Below, piece after piece: positions 43,925 through 52,449 of a stretch of 64,000 nt of DNA. This DNA comes from Pirellulaceae bacterium (GTDB lineage: Bacteria; Planctomycetota; Planctomycetia; Pirellulales; Pirellulaceae): the NCBI GenBank assembly GCA_029243025.1, contig JAQWSU010000032.1, positions 62,001 to 126,000 of the forward strand, in the 5' to 3' direction. Position 1 is the stretch's first letter. Each line of letters opens with the position of its first letter. The position numbers and the translations under genes were made by a program. The notes below the pieces were generated by a model that saw only the letters and a list, made by a program, of their open reading frames with translations, did no database searches and had not been told where the DNA came from.

Positions 43925-43960
43925 TGGCAAAGTCGACATCGGCCGCACACAGGAGGATTC

Positions 43961-44770
43961 ATGGCCAGCCAAAACGAACCGACTCGAGTTGTCATTCATG
44001 GTGCCGCCGGACGCATGGGGCGGCGACTCATTGCCCTCGGTGCCAACGACGGTGCGATGCAAATTGTGGGAGCGCTCGAATCCTCGGAACACCCGGACCA
44101 AGGACGAGACGCAGGTGAACTGGCGGGGATCGGCAGGCTGGGCGTACCGATCAGTTCCAAGCTACCCGAGACCGCCGAGGCCGTCATCGATTTTTCGACC
44201 GCCGAGGCCGTTGCAGACATTGTTTCCGCATGCCAAGAACAGTCGGTGGCCTTAGTCCTTGCCACGACGGGCCTTTCACCCGAGGTCGATCAACAAGTCA
44301 ATGCAGCAGGGAAGGTCATTCCAATCGTGCGGGCTCCCAATATGAGCTTGGCAGTGAATCTAACCATGAAACTTGCCACAATTGCCGCCCAGAAACTTGC
44401 CTCCTATGGCCCGGGAGCGGACGTTGAAATCATTGAACGACACCATCGTTACAAGGAAGACTCGCCCAGCGGGACCGCGTTGCGATTTGGCGAATTGATC
44501 GCCGAAGAGATGGGACAGAATCAGCATGTGCATGGTCGCGAGGGGCGTCCGGGAGCCCGACCTCAACACGAAATCGGTTATCACGCACTGCGAACCGGAG
44601 ACAACCCGGGCGAGCACACGATTGTCTTCGGCTTGCTCGGCGAGACCGTTGAGTTGTCGGTGAAAGCGACCAATCGAGATTGCTACGCACTCGGAGCTCT
44701 TGAAGCGGCAAAATTCGTCGCCACTCAGCAGCCGGGCTTTTATTCCATGAATGACGTACTCCAGCTGTAA
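43961..44770 (+). CDS. dapB: 4-hydroxy-tetrahydrodipicolinate reductase
   Basis: A 269-residue NAD(P)H-dependent reductase of the lysine/diaminopimelate pathway, which also supplies peptidoglycan precursors. The nucleotide site is HGAAGRMGRRL. The substrate-site motif EIIERHHRYKEDSPSGTAL carries the catalytic His and Lys, and GREGRPGARPQHEIGYHALRTGDNPGEHTIVF completes the family pattern. AGGAGG lies four bases before the ATG, the strongest ribosome site in the window. The length matches the family (about 270). Confidence 0.96.
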   Translation: MASQNEPTRVVIHGAAGRMGRRLIALGANDGAMQIVGALESSEHPDQGRDAGELAGIGRLGVPISSKLPETAEAVIDFSTAEAVADIVSACQEQSVALVLATTGLSPEVDQQVNAAGKVIPIVRAPNMSLAVNLTMKLATIAAQKLASYGPGADVEIIERHHRYKEDSPSGTALRFGELIAEEMGQNQHVHGREGRPGARPQHEIGYHALRTGDNPGEHTIVFGLLGETVELSVKATNRDCYALGALEAAKFVATQQPGFYSMNDVLQL

Positions 44771-44866
44771 GTCCTGGCTAGGTGCATCGTGTGCTAAACC
44801 GTGCGAATGGCACGTTTCCCGTGTCGGGCGCGACACCAACAGGCATTAATTCACGAGTGGGACCCA

Positions 44867-45238
44867 ATGGCAAAGTGCGACGAAGGTTACCTCTGCGATG
44901 TCTGCGGTGATGATGTTAGTCAGGTGACCGACAGCCAACTTTACTTGCTGTTCGTCATCGGCGACATCGATCCAGAACTGCTGCATACGTCGCAAGAACG
45001 TCACTTGCGATGCAATCCGATCCTAGCCCAATTCATTGTCGACGCTGAATTCCCTTCGATTTTCGTAGAGGGCGATTTCGACAAACGCCAACTCGACCCA
45101 GCATTCGTTGAACAACGCGAGCAGCTGGTCAGCCGTGGCTGGCGGCGACTTCGAGAAATCTCGGGGCAAGAGCTTGCCATCATCGATTACCCGCTACCCG
45201 AGGTCATCGAAAAACTGAAGCGAGAGGCCCAGCAATAG
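44867..45238 (+). CDS. Small conserved-looking cytoplasmic protein, function unknown
   Basis: A 123-residue protein without signal or membrane segment. The N terminus has a Cys cluster (KCDEGYLCDVCGDDV), with a fourth Cys in HLRCNP, so it may bind a metal. The rest is helical and charged (FVEQREQLVSRGWRRLREIS). The ATG at 44867 has GGGA five bases upstream; the frame extends back to 44801 without a better site. It follows dapB by 96 bases on the same strand. Confidence 0.6.
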   Translation: MAKCDEGYLCDVCGDDVSQVTDSQLYLLFVIGDIDPELLHTSQERHLRCNPILAQFIVDAEFPSIFVEGDFDKRQLDPAFVEQREQLVSRGWRRLREISGQELAIIDYPLPEVIEKLKREAQQ

Positions 45239-45251
45239 CCACCTGAAAAGC

Positions 45252-46199
45252 CTATTGCCTACCCCGAACCAGCTGGATCGCACCATGCACGACAGTCTCT
45301 TCGCCAAGCGCGGCCGGTAGCAATGAAACGGAATCGGCCAACGGTGGAAAGACATACTGCTGCACATGTGATCGCAGACGTGCGAACAAAGGTTCGCCAA
45401 TCAAGGCCACCCCTCCGCCGATCACGACTCGTTCAGGCGCGACGAGCGTAATCATTTGCGCGATCGCCCAACCCAAATGGCGGGCAGCTTGGTTCAATAC
45501 TCCGGCAGCCAATTCGTTACCAGCCAAGGCAAGCGAAGCGATATTCTTCGCGGACAGCTGCGACTCAATTTGCAAACTTCGCAGCTCAGCAAGCTCCTGG
45601 TCCGAGCCTGCGAGCGAATCGGATAGAAGCTGTAGGGCTTGAGTTTCGATCCCTAAACCACTTGCGAATGATTCCACCGTGCACCCCAATTCGACTGCTT
45701 CGAGGCCCGGTCGCAGGTGGCCAATTTCGGCGACAGACGGTCGTCCTTGTCCATCAATCTGGCCGTCGATCACCAATCCTCCCCCGATCCCGGTACCGAT
45801 CGTCACATAGAACACGCGACGCGCACCGCGCCCTGCCCCCAACGTGGCCTCGGCCAAGGCGGCCACATCACAGTCGTTACCAATATCGGGTAGCATCCCC
45901 AACTGCTGGTTGCACCACTCACCAAGAGGAAATTGATCCCAGCCTTGGACTTGATGACTCGTGATCGTCGACCGTTGCTCCCAATTAACCGGCCCTCCAA
46001 ATCCAATCCCAAGAGCAGCGACTTGATATTTCTCGATCAGCTTGGGTGCCAAAATCTTGATTTGACGAAGTATTCCCTCGGCACCTTCATCACGGTCAAT
46101 CGAACAACGTTCCAACGCGACAAGCTGTGCATCAGCTGGCTGGAAATCGCCCACGCCGAACTGCAGCTTGGTCCCACCGATTTCAATCCCGAGAATCAT
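45252..46199 (-). CDS. ROK-family sugar kinase-like protein
   Basis: A 315-residue protein of the ROK (repressor, ORF, kinase) family, without an N-terminal DNA-binding domain, so it is a kinase type. The phosphate-binding ILGIEIGGTKLQFGVG begins at residue 2. The catalytic Asp is in IGNDCDVAALAEA, and VTIGTGIGGGLVIDG follows. The zinc site of most ROK kinases (C-x-C-G-x2-G-C) is reduced to LGCTVESFASG with one Cys, so zinc is probably not bound. The start overlaps the stop of the SIS gene by four bases, so the two are coupled and probably act on the same sugar phosphate pathway. Glucokinase activity is possible but unproven. Confidence 0.82.
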   Translation of the reverse strand: MILGIEIGGTKLQFGVGDFQPADAQLVALERCSIDRDEGAEGILRQIKILAPKLIEKYQVAALGIGFGGPVNWEQRSTITSHQVQGWDQFPLGEWCNQQLGMLPDIGNDCDVAALAEATLGAGRGARRVFYVTIGTGIGGGLVIDGQIDGQGRPSVAEIGHLRPGLEAVELGCTVESFASGLGIETQALQLLSDSLAGSDQELAELRSLQIESQLSAKNIASLALAGNELAAGVLNQAARHLGWAIAQMITLVAPERVVIGGGVALIGEPLFARLRSHVQQYVFPPLADSVSLLPAALGEETVVHGAIQLVRGRQ

Positions 46200-46804
46200 T
46201 GAGCATGTCTACCTTCGTGATTAATTCGAGCGAACACGTCGTTCAAGACCCAATGAAATAAACACAAATGAACACTCTCCACCATTCCCATATCATCCAA
46301 AGCAACGTGCAAACCATCCGTCTGCATTTGCTTCAACTTGCCGCCATTGAAACCTGAAAGTCCAAAGGTTGTCAGACCATGACGATTTGCCCAATCGACT
46401 GCTTTCACAATATTTGGGCTGTTTCCCGAACCGCTGATTGCCAATACGAGATCGCCAGCCTGCCCATAATTCATCAGCTGCTGCACAAAAATGTCTTCGT
46501 ATCCGACGTCATTGCCGACAGCCAACATCCAACCAACATTGTCCGTCAAACTCATAATCTTGAGCCGCTTTTTAGACTCGTCCTGCAGGTCGCTCTCCCG
46601 CAGGCTACTCTTACCAAGGTCTTCAGAAAAATGGGTCGCCGTGGTCGCCGAACCACCATTACCAAAAACGTAAACAAAACGTTCCTGCTCCCAGGCATCG
46701 TAGGTCAAATCTGACCAGCGTTGCATCGCGGCCTGATCGATGCGAGACAATTCTTCCTGTAAGCGATCAATATATTCCCGTTGGTCCAGCAAGGCTCCTA
46801 GCAT
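46196..46804 (-). CDS. SIS-domain sugar isomerase (GmhA/phosphoheptose isomerase-like)
   Basis: A 202-residue protein with one SIS domain. FVYVFGNGGSATTATHFSEDLGKSS contains the phosphate-binding Ser loop and the His of GmhA-like proteins. VLAISGSGNSPNIVKAVDWA and GLTTFGLSGFNGGKLKQM follow the family. GmhA makes the first step of heptose synthesis, but related SIS proteins act on other sugar phosphates. AAGAG lies upstream of the ATG. It is coupled to the downstream ROK gene. Confidence 0.83.
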   Translation of the reverse strand: MLGALLDQREYIDRLQEELSRIDQAAMQRWSDLTYDAWEQERFVYVFGNGGSATTATHFSEDLGKSSLRESDLQDESKKRLKIMSLTDNVGWMLAVGNDVGYEDIFVQQLMNYGQAGDLVLAISGSGNSPNIVKAVDWANRHGLTTFGLSGFNGGKLKQMQTDGLHVALDDMGMVESVHLCLFHWVLNDVFARINHEGRHAQ

Positions 46805-46924
46805 GTGCTTTCTCTCTTACGTCAAAAATGTGTGAAGATACCAAGTTCCGATGCTAGCCATTTCCGCCTGCCTCGTGGTCTTCGGCATCTGGATCCTTTA
46901 GAGCGTCATCGATTCCCCCGCAGT

Positions 46925-48367
46925 CTACGCATCCGAATCGCTCAAAGTCGGATGGTAAAACAACAACACCGGAAAAATCAAAATGGCCATCAGCGCGAAC
47001 AGGGGACTGCGAGGCCATTCCATCTCCACGATGAATCGACTGAAGAGCCCGTACAGAACTCCGGAAAGCAAGATTGCCAGAAAGTTGGCCTGATTCATCA
47101 CAGCAATCATTCTGCCTTTTTGTTCGTCTGGAGGCCGAGACTGGATGAAGACTTGCACCGGTATCGCAAAGAATCCAGCCGCCACGCCCAACAGGGCGAG
47201 CACAACCAGCGATCCTTGAAAGCCAAGTAGATGATGATACTCAGGTGCTGAGCCTGTCTTGCTGCCAGCAGCGGCCGTTTCAGCGGTCGATTGCATGCTG
47301 ACCGCGGAGCCTAACTGACGATCATGCGTTTTGACTCCCGTTGCTTGAGCCGGGCCTACCGGCCAGGAAATCGAAAGCAAAACCAGACAGCTCACCAGCC
47401 CCCAGAGTCCGACTCGAACGACTTTGGGATTAGCACGTCCCTGGCAAAGTTTCCCGGCAATGACGGCCCCCACGGAAATCCCCAGGCCCACCATCGCTGT
47501 CATGACACTGGTCAGCATGCTGTTCAAACGCAACTGCACGATTCCTAAAGAATTGACTGCTTGAATCGCAATCCCGGAGACAAGCCAAAACATGCTCGAC
47601 GCGAGCAGAGCAGCAACCAGCGGTCGATCTGCCCGCAAAATCTGCAACGTATCGCGCCGCACAAACAAGGAAGCCCAAACGAATTTCAAATCAGACTTTG
47701 CCGCTGGTACCTTTCGGACAATAAACACGATGACCGTACCGATCACCGCAATCACCACACAGGCAGCCGAACCAATCGCCAAATGGTGAGCCTGTTCAGC
47801 CAGGGGCTGATTTACGTCAACCAACAAGTACTTCAGATATCCAGCTGAAACAGTCCCGAAGATAATCGCCAAGAAGGTCAGCATCAGGATGATTCCATTC
47901 GCTCGTGGCAAATCTTCATACCGAAACAATTCAGGTAAGATGCCATATTTGCCTGGCCCGAAAAAAGCGCTCTGCGTCCCCATTAAGAAGAGCACAACCA
48001 GCAACCCGGGGTAACCGCTCGATCGATAGAGAATAAATGCAAGCAACCCAAGCAACATGGCGACGATTTCGGCCACTTTGCTGGCAACGATGATTCGTCT
48101 CTTACTGTACCGATCCGAAAGGTATCCGGCGTAGCCCGAAAACAGGACAAATGGCAACGAAAACACGATCGTCGCAATATCCTGCTGATCCTGTTGGAAC
48201 GATGAGACCACAACCGGAATCGAAAGTAGCAGCACAAGCTGCTTGTACAGATTATCGTTGAACGCACCGAGAAACTGCGTGATCGACATGCCCCAGAACG
48301 AAATATCTCGCATCAAGGGCAGATTTGGCTGGGAGGCACGATGCGTATGACTGTTCATGCGTCGCAT
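46925..48367 (-). CDS. MFS transporter, LplT (lysophospholipid transporter)-like
   Basis: A 480-residue protein with about 12 membrane helices. The first helix carries ITQFLGAFNDNLYKQL, a signature shared with LplT and with the transporter half of Aas-type fusions that flip lysophospholipids inward. GYLSDRYSKRRIIVASK is the MFS loop between helices 2 and 3. A hydrophilic insertion of about 50 residues (VKTHDRQLGSAVSMQSTAE region) lies before the last helices. The start is uncertain: 48367 or 48358, each ATG; the reading from 48433 (GTG) adds residues unlike the family. The gene lies 92 bases after DAHP synthase. Confidence 0.78.
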   Translation of the reverse strand: MRRMNSHTHRASQPNLPLMRDISFWGMSITQFLGAFNDNLYKQLVLLLSIPVVVSSFQQDQQDIATIVFSLPFVLFSGYAGYLSDRYSKRRIIVASKVAEIVAMLLGLLAFILYRSSGYPGLLVVLFLMGTQSAFFGPGKYGILPELFRYEDLPRANGIILMLTFLAIIFGTVSAGYLKYLLVDVNQPLAEQAHHLAIGSAACVVIAVIGTVIVFIVRKVPAAKSDLKFVWASLFVRRDTLQILRADRPLVAALLASSMFWLVSGIAIQAVNSLGIVQLRLNSMLTSVMTAMVGLGISVGAVIAGKLCQGRANPKVVRVGLWGLVSCLVLLSISWPVGPAQATGVKTHDRQLGSAVSMQSTAETAAAGSKTGSAPEYHHLLGFQGSLVVLALLGVAAGFFAIPVQVFIQSRPPDEQKGRMIAVMNQANFLAILLSGVLYGLFSRFIVEMEWPRSPLFALMAILIFPVLLFYHPTLSDSDA

Positions 48368-48459
48368 TATGCACTCGACGCGAAAATGAACAAGACGAAC
48401 CGTCCACCACAGCATTTTTTGCTGCAATCCCACTCATTTGGACTTGCAACTCAAACGCA

Positions 48460-49473
48460 TTAGAACGAGTTACCCATCGCTTCAGCAACTCGGCGACAAC
48501 GCTGCATTGTGTCCTCGAATTGCTCGAAAGTCAGGGATTGGTATCCATCACTCAGCGCCTTTTCCGGGTCGGGATGCACTTCAACAATTAACCCGTCAGC
48601 TCCCGCAGCAACGCTTGCAACCGACATTTCGGGCACCATACTCGCGTGGCCCGTACCGTGGGAAGGATCAACCACTATCGGCAAGTGTGTCTTCTGATGC
48701 AGATAGATAACGGAAGCTAATGGAAGTGTGAACCGGGTATGACTTTCGAAAGTTCGGATTCCCCGTTCGCAAAGCATGACGTTTGAGTTTCCCTCATTGA
48801 GCACGTATTCTGCGGCAAGCAGAAGTTCGTCAAGTGTGGCACTTGCACCTCGTTTTAGCAAAACGGCCCGATCACAATTTCCTACGGCCTCTAACAATCG
48901 ATAATTCTGCATGTTCCGAGCACCGATTTGCAGAACATCGGCGTATCGTGCGACCAAATCGACATCATCTGTCGAGACCACCTCCGTGACAACAGCCAGG
49001 CCCGTTTCTTCCCGCGCCGCAGCCAGTAACTTGAGCCCTTCTTCCTTCATGCCCTGAAAGCTGTAGGGGCTTGTTCGTGGTTTGAAAGCACCACCTCGCA
49101 GTGCCGTTGCCCCTGACGCACGAACAGCATGGGCCGTTTTAATAATTTGTTCTTCCGATTCAACACTACAGGGACCGGCAATCATCCCAATCTTGCCATT
49201 GCCAACGGTCAAGCTGCCAACCTTGATTGTCGTTGGCTCCGGTTTAACCTCGACGCTAGCAACCTTATAGGGAGCTAAAATGGGAACGACTTCCGACACG
49301 CCTGGTCCACTTTCCAGCGACTGACGCGTCTCCTCTCTTTTTTCGCCAATGGCCGCAATCACAGTTCGTTCCGTGCCAACAATCACATGGGCTTTCAAAC
49401 CCATTTGTTCGACACGTTCCACCATGTGTTCCACTTCGTTTTGCGACGCTCCGTGTTTCATTACAACAATCAT
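48460..49473 (-). CDS. aroF: 3-deoxy-7-phosphoheptulonate (DAHP) synthase, type I-beta with regulatory N-terminal domain
   Basis: A 337-residue enzyme that condenses phosphoenolpyruvate and erythrose-4-phosphate, the first step of aromatic amino acid synthesis. Residues 1-70 form a ferredoxin-like domain ([31 protein letters not shown]), as in Thermotoga-type enzymes, where it gives feedback inhibition by Tyr or Phe. The catalytic barrel contains [34 protein letters not shown] and [17 protein letters not shown] lies nine bases before the ATG. The 404-base upstream region holds a leader peptide and terminator, so the gene is probably controlled by attenuation as well. Confidence 0.94.
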   Translation of the reverse strand: MIVVMKHGASQNEVEHMVERVEQMGLKAHVIVGTERTVIAAIGEKREETRQSLESGPGVSEVVPILAPYKVASVEVKPEPTTIKVGSLTVGNGKIGMIAGPCSVESEEQIIKTAHAVRASGATALRGGAFKPRTSPYSFQGMKEEGLKLLAAAREETGLAVVTEVVSTDDVDLVARYADVLQIGARNMQNYRLLEAVGNCDRAVLLKRGASATLDELLLAAEYVLNEGNSNVMLCERGIRTFESHTRFTLPLASVIYLHQKTHLPIVVDPSHGTGHASMVPEMSVASVAAGADGLIVEVHPDPEKALSDGYQSLTFEQFEDTMQRCRRVAEAMGNSF

Positions 49474-49634
49474 CGAATCAACTCCGTATTTTTTTTGTGT
49501 CAGGGTAGTCGAAATAATTCATCGACGTCGGCTGAGATCGGGTCGCGTCTGTTTAACACGAAAACCTAAGAATCGGATGAACGGAATCATTGTCTTGGGT
49601 TGTTTTGGCTGATCACAGCATTCGCATCGGCAAC

Positions 49635-49676
49635 AAAAAAGGCCCTGAGATCCGTTTTGGGTCTCAGGGCCTTTTT
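49635..49676 (-). terminator. Intrinsic terminator / attenuator hairpin in the aroF leader
   Basis: On the minus strand GGCCCTGAGA (49671-49662) and TCTCAGGGCC (49650-49641) form a perfect 10-bp stem over an 11-base loop, preceded by five A and followed by six T. It is the best intrinsic terminator in the window. It lies about 160 bases before the aroF ATG and 23 bases after the leader peptide stop codon. It can also serve the upstream gene ending at 49878, but the intervening leader peptide favours attenuation. Confidence 0.85.
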
Positions 49677-49698
49677 CGCTTCGGATGCAATTGGATCT

Positions 49699-49773
49699 CT
49701 ACAAAGCGCCTCCGGGCCCACGACCACGGCTCGTAAAGTAGAAAAACCAAAAGTATCGGAAGCAGTTTCTCAT
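49699..49773 (-). CDS. Aromatic-rich leader peptide of aroF (24 codons)
   Basis: The minus-strand frame starts at ATG 49773 and stops at TAG 49701-49699. Codons 5-13 encode F-R-Y-F-W-F-F-Y-F: eight of nine are aromatic, with all three end products represented. The remaining codons (T-S-R-G-R-G-P-G-G) are GC-rich and overlap a potential antiterminator arm. No Shine-Dalgarno is seen; the predicted transcript begins only a few bases upstream, so translation may be leaderless. An ATG at 49806 in the same frame is an alternative start. Comparable leader peptides control pheA and trp operons in enterobacteria. Confidence 0.72.
   Translation of the reverse strand: MRNCFRYFWFFYFTSRGRGPGGAL
49714..49725 (-). 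promoter_or_regulatory. Potential antiterminator 5' arm in the aroF leader
   Basis: GGTC (49725-49722) and GGGCC (49719-49715) within the last leader codons are complementary to GACC (49663-49660) and GGCCC (49671-49667), that is, to the 5' arm of the terminator. The resulting stem of 9 bp with a small internal loop excludes the terminator. A ribosome paused on the aromatic codons would leave this arm free; one reaching the stop codon would cover it. Confidence 0.6.
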
Positions 49774-49782
49774 GATGCACGC

Positions 49783-49811
49783 ATTATGATTGCCTTCGCC
49801 AAGCATTTCAA
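49783..49811 (-). promoter_or_regulatory. Sigma-70-type promoter of the aroF leader
   Basis: TTGAAA (49811-49806, five of six) and CATAAT (49788-49783, five of six) are separated by exactly 17 bases on the minus strand. The expected start is near 49776, three bases before the leader ATG. It lies inside the short gap after the cytochrome-like gene (ends 49878). Confidence 0.6.
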
Positions 49812-49877
49812 GATGGACAAAAAAACTATTTTCCGAGTAGAAAATTGACGCCGATGAATTCGGATTGGCGTTCATGA

Positions 49878-51725
49878 TCAATTCGCCAGCGTCTTCCACC
49901 AATTTTCAGCGATGGCTTCCATCGGTTGCCCCAGACGCTGCAAGATCGCCTCGGAGAAAGGTTGACCACCTTCCACATCCTGCAACATTTGCCCGAATCG
50001 ACGACCGTTTTTAAGCATCGCTTGCAACAAGCCAGCAGCAGCAACTTCCTGAGATTCCGGAGATAATTTCGACTTCAACAACTCCTCCGGGGAATCCATT
50101 CTCGCGACAACTGACGGCAATTCCTGCGATAAACGTTTTGCCAACGACGATCGGGGAGCCACCTTGGCTGCCACCGCATTGGCTGCCCCCACGATAAACC
50201 AATCGGGCAAATCACCGGTCAATTGCAACATGGCTCCGACGATCCCTCGGCACAGTTCAGCATCGAATTGCCCGTCTCGCTGCTCCGATTTCGGTAGCAA
50301 CTGCACGACATAGGCATCGAGCCCGGCCGTCCTTGCGTGCCCCCTCCAGGAAACCGGCACCGCTCTTTTTTCTACCATTTGAGCGAATTCACTGTATTCG
50401 TAACTATCTCGCACGAGGAAGATCGTAATTCGCCCCTTCCTTGCCTGAGCCTGTGATGAAAGCTGTAAAATGCGGTCGATCCGCGTTCGGAGACTCTCCG
50501 CGAGCTCGGCAATTTTGGTCAACCTTTTTTCGGAGACATCCCCCACCAATAAGAAGTGCTCCGACTTGACCAGATCGGGGCGATGGGACGGAAACACCAA
50601 CTGCCAATTTTGGATTGCTAATCGCTCCCGTTCTGAGCTCAATTCGGCTGCAGTCGCATTCCGTAATTTCGACACAAGAGCCAAATCCTCGACGCTTTGT
50701 GCTGGGCTATCGCCATCAAACAGGGCTCCCTCGGATATCCAACGGAGTACCGTCGCAATTTGAGCTTCAGACCATGCGGGCCGATTCAGTGGCATCCGCT
50801 GCCCATCTGCAGTTCCCCGTAACTTTTTGACCAGCAAACTGTCGGCGGGCTTCTGCAAATCCCAAAGTGGTCCCCCATCCCCGCCGCGTTCCATGCGTCG
50901 AAAACTGCTCAAGCTCAAATTATTACGTGGATTGTTCGAACCGTGGCAGGCGACGCATTGTGCAGCAAGTAATGGGGCAATCTGATTCGAAAAACTCACA
51001 GAACCATCGATCTCCGGCGACAAGGGACGGTCAGTCTTGTCAGCAGGCTTAACCCTTGATTGCTCTACCTTTCCATTGAACCGCGCGCCCTGATTGATCC
51101 ACGATGAAAGCAGTTTCAGCTCGCTCTTCGTCACACTGGGATTATCCGGCGGCATCTCGCCTGCACGAATTCGGCGAACGATCAAACTTGCATTCGCACG
51201 GCGAGACCGAACGGCACGCCCTGCAGAACCTCCTCGCATCAAATCAGCGTGAGTCGCCATACTCAACTCACCCTTTGTATCGTTGATGTGACAGCTACCA
51301 CATCGCTTCTCCAGAAGAGGTGCGATCTGTTTCGTATAACTGATTCCAGATCGCGAGACGGTAGAAGGCTTTGCAACTTGAGGCAGCGAAATCCCTTCCA
51401 GTTCAAGCAAAGTCTGTGCTTTCTGAAGTGAACGATAGACCGCTTTTTGTTCAGCTTGCTCTGCGGCAGTTGTCGCCGACAGGGTCGTTAATCGCGACTG
51501 AACGGCCTTCACCAAATCAGCCGCATCTTGAAATTGACCACTCTGATACAGTTTGCCAGCTTGACGCAAGTCGGCGCGTATCTGTGCCCAACTCGGTTGA
51601 TCAGCCGCTTCAGCAGCGGAAAGAATGCCCTGTTGGACGCCAGGGCTGCTGCCCCAACAAAAAATCAACGCCGGCAACACAAATCGAAGGAAACATCTCG
51701 CAAGATGTCGAGATCGATCAACCAC
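49878..51725 (-). CDS. Planctomycete-type protein with two CxxCH motifs and a degenerate peptidase-like C-terminal domain
   Basis: A protein of about 615 residues with an N-terminal signal helix (RFVLPALIFCWGSSPG). Two heme-binding motifs, CGSCH and CVACH, are each in a PSCyt-type context (IAPLLEKRCGSCHIND and IAPLLAAQCVACHGSNNPRNNLSL), about 110 residues apart. The C-terminal 230 residues resemble DUF1570/peptidase-MA-like domains (RITIFLVRDSYEYSEFAQMVEKR, later TGDLPDWFIVGAANAVA), but where HExxH is expected the sequence reads ELCRGIVGA, so catalysis is unlikely. The start is uncertain: GTG 51725 follows the upstream stop by one base and begins just before the signal; 51827 (in frame) overlaps the upstream gene. 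Heme attachment would depend on the ccsBA system in this window. Confidence 0.7.
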   Translation of the reverse strand: MVDRSRHLARCFLRFVLPALIFCWGSSPGVQQGILSAAEAADQPSWAQIRADLRQAGKLYQSGQFQDAADLVKAVQSRLTTLSATTAAEQAEQKAVYRSLQKAQTLLELEGISLPQVAKPSTVSRSGISYTKQIAPLLEKRCGSCHINDTKGELSMATHADLMRGGSAGRAVRSRRANASLIVRRIRAGEMPPDNPSVTKSELKLLSSWINQGARFNGKVEQSRVKPADKTDRPLSPEIDGSVSFSNQIAPLLAAQCVACHGSNNPRNNLSLSSFRRMERGGDGGPLWDLQKPADSLLVKKLRGTADGQRMPLNRPAWSEAQIATVLRWISEGALFDGDSPAQSVEDLALVSKLRNATAAELSSERERLAIQNWQLVFPSHRPDLVKSEHFLLVGDVSEKRLTKIAELAESLRTRIDRILQLSSQAQARKGRITIFLVRDSYEYSEFAQMVEKRAVPVSWRGHARTAGLDAYVVQLLPKSEQRDGQFDAELCRGIVGAMLQLTGDLPDWFIVGAANAVAAKVAPRSSLAKRLSQELPSVVARMDSPEELLKSKLSPESQEVAAAGLLQAMLKNGRRFGQMLQDVEGGQPFSEAILQRLGQPMEAIAENWWKTLAN

Positions 51726-51726
51726 T

Positions 51727-52449
51727 TCATGACGTATGATGACGTCTGACAATTCGCTTCTGCTTGTTCTTAACGCGGCGGACATTTTTGGAACCATCAC
51801 TTTGTTTGTAACCGTGTTCGATCGCAAACCACTCGGCGTAACGTTCTCGATCGGTGTAGCTTCGATTTCGATTGTCGAGTAAATGGCCCAATTCGTGAAT
51901 CAAAATGTTATTAAGATAAAAATCTTTTACCGCAGCCTTGCTCCAAATCAATTGCCACTCGGATGGCCCCGATTGATACCAGCGTCCCCCAAACATGCGA
52001 GCCTCCGTCCGTTGAGCTGGCTTCGGAGGCCGGCAATAGTACTCAATCAAACTATTCTCGATCGGATAAAGATAGAGCGCATTTCCCCACTGCATGCCAT
52101 AACAAGGCAAACTTTGCTTTTTTCGGGTCATCCGGCTCAACTGAATGACAGCGAGCGGCTCTAGCATCTGATCGGGCAACTCCGACAAACGATCTCTGAT
52201 TTCCTCGGGGGTAACGACGTGCCGGTATCCGGGGCCGGGTGCCTGGATCACGAGTTCGTAAGAACGGCCTGGCACATCTCCCACTTCGTACCAGTCTTCA
52301 GGTGGTGCAAACGGAAACTGCTCGTTCTTCTCCATCCCACGAGTCCGCTGACTCAAAGCTGCCCCATGTCGATATCGTTTCGAACTCCCCAAGTGTTGTG
52401 TGGGACGTGCGATCCGCTTCGTCGGTTTCTTTGGGTTTCGATTCGTCAT
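51727..52449 (-). CDS. HExxH-containing putative zinc metalloprotease-like protein
   Basis: A 240-residue protein without signal peptide. The motif ILIHELGHLLDNRN is a zincin HExxH, followed 22 residues later by RYAEWFAIEHGY, which could supply the third metal ligand. The N-terminal 60 residues are basic and low-complexity, and the middle part has strands and short helices (YELVIQAPGPGYRHVV, then LPCYGMQWGNALYLYP). No named family was recognised. It lies directly upstream of the cytochrome-like protein, whose own peptidase-like domain lacks HExxH. The start could be 52449, 52479 or 52335. Confidence 0.65.
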   Translation of the reverse strand: MTNRNPKKPTKRIARPTQHLGSSKRYRHGAALSQRTRGMEKNEQFPFAPPEDWYEVGDVPGRSYELVIQAPGPGYRHVVTPEEIRDRLSELPDQMLEPLAVIQLSRMTRKKQSLPCYGMQWGNALYLYPIENSLIEYYCRPPKPAQRTEARMFGGRWYQSGPSEWQLIWSKAAVKDFYLNNILIHELGHLLDNRNRSYTDRERYAEWFAIEHGYKQSDGSKNVRRVKNKQKRIVRRHHTS

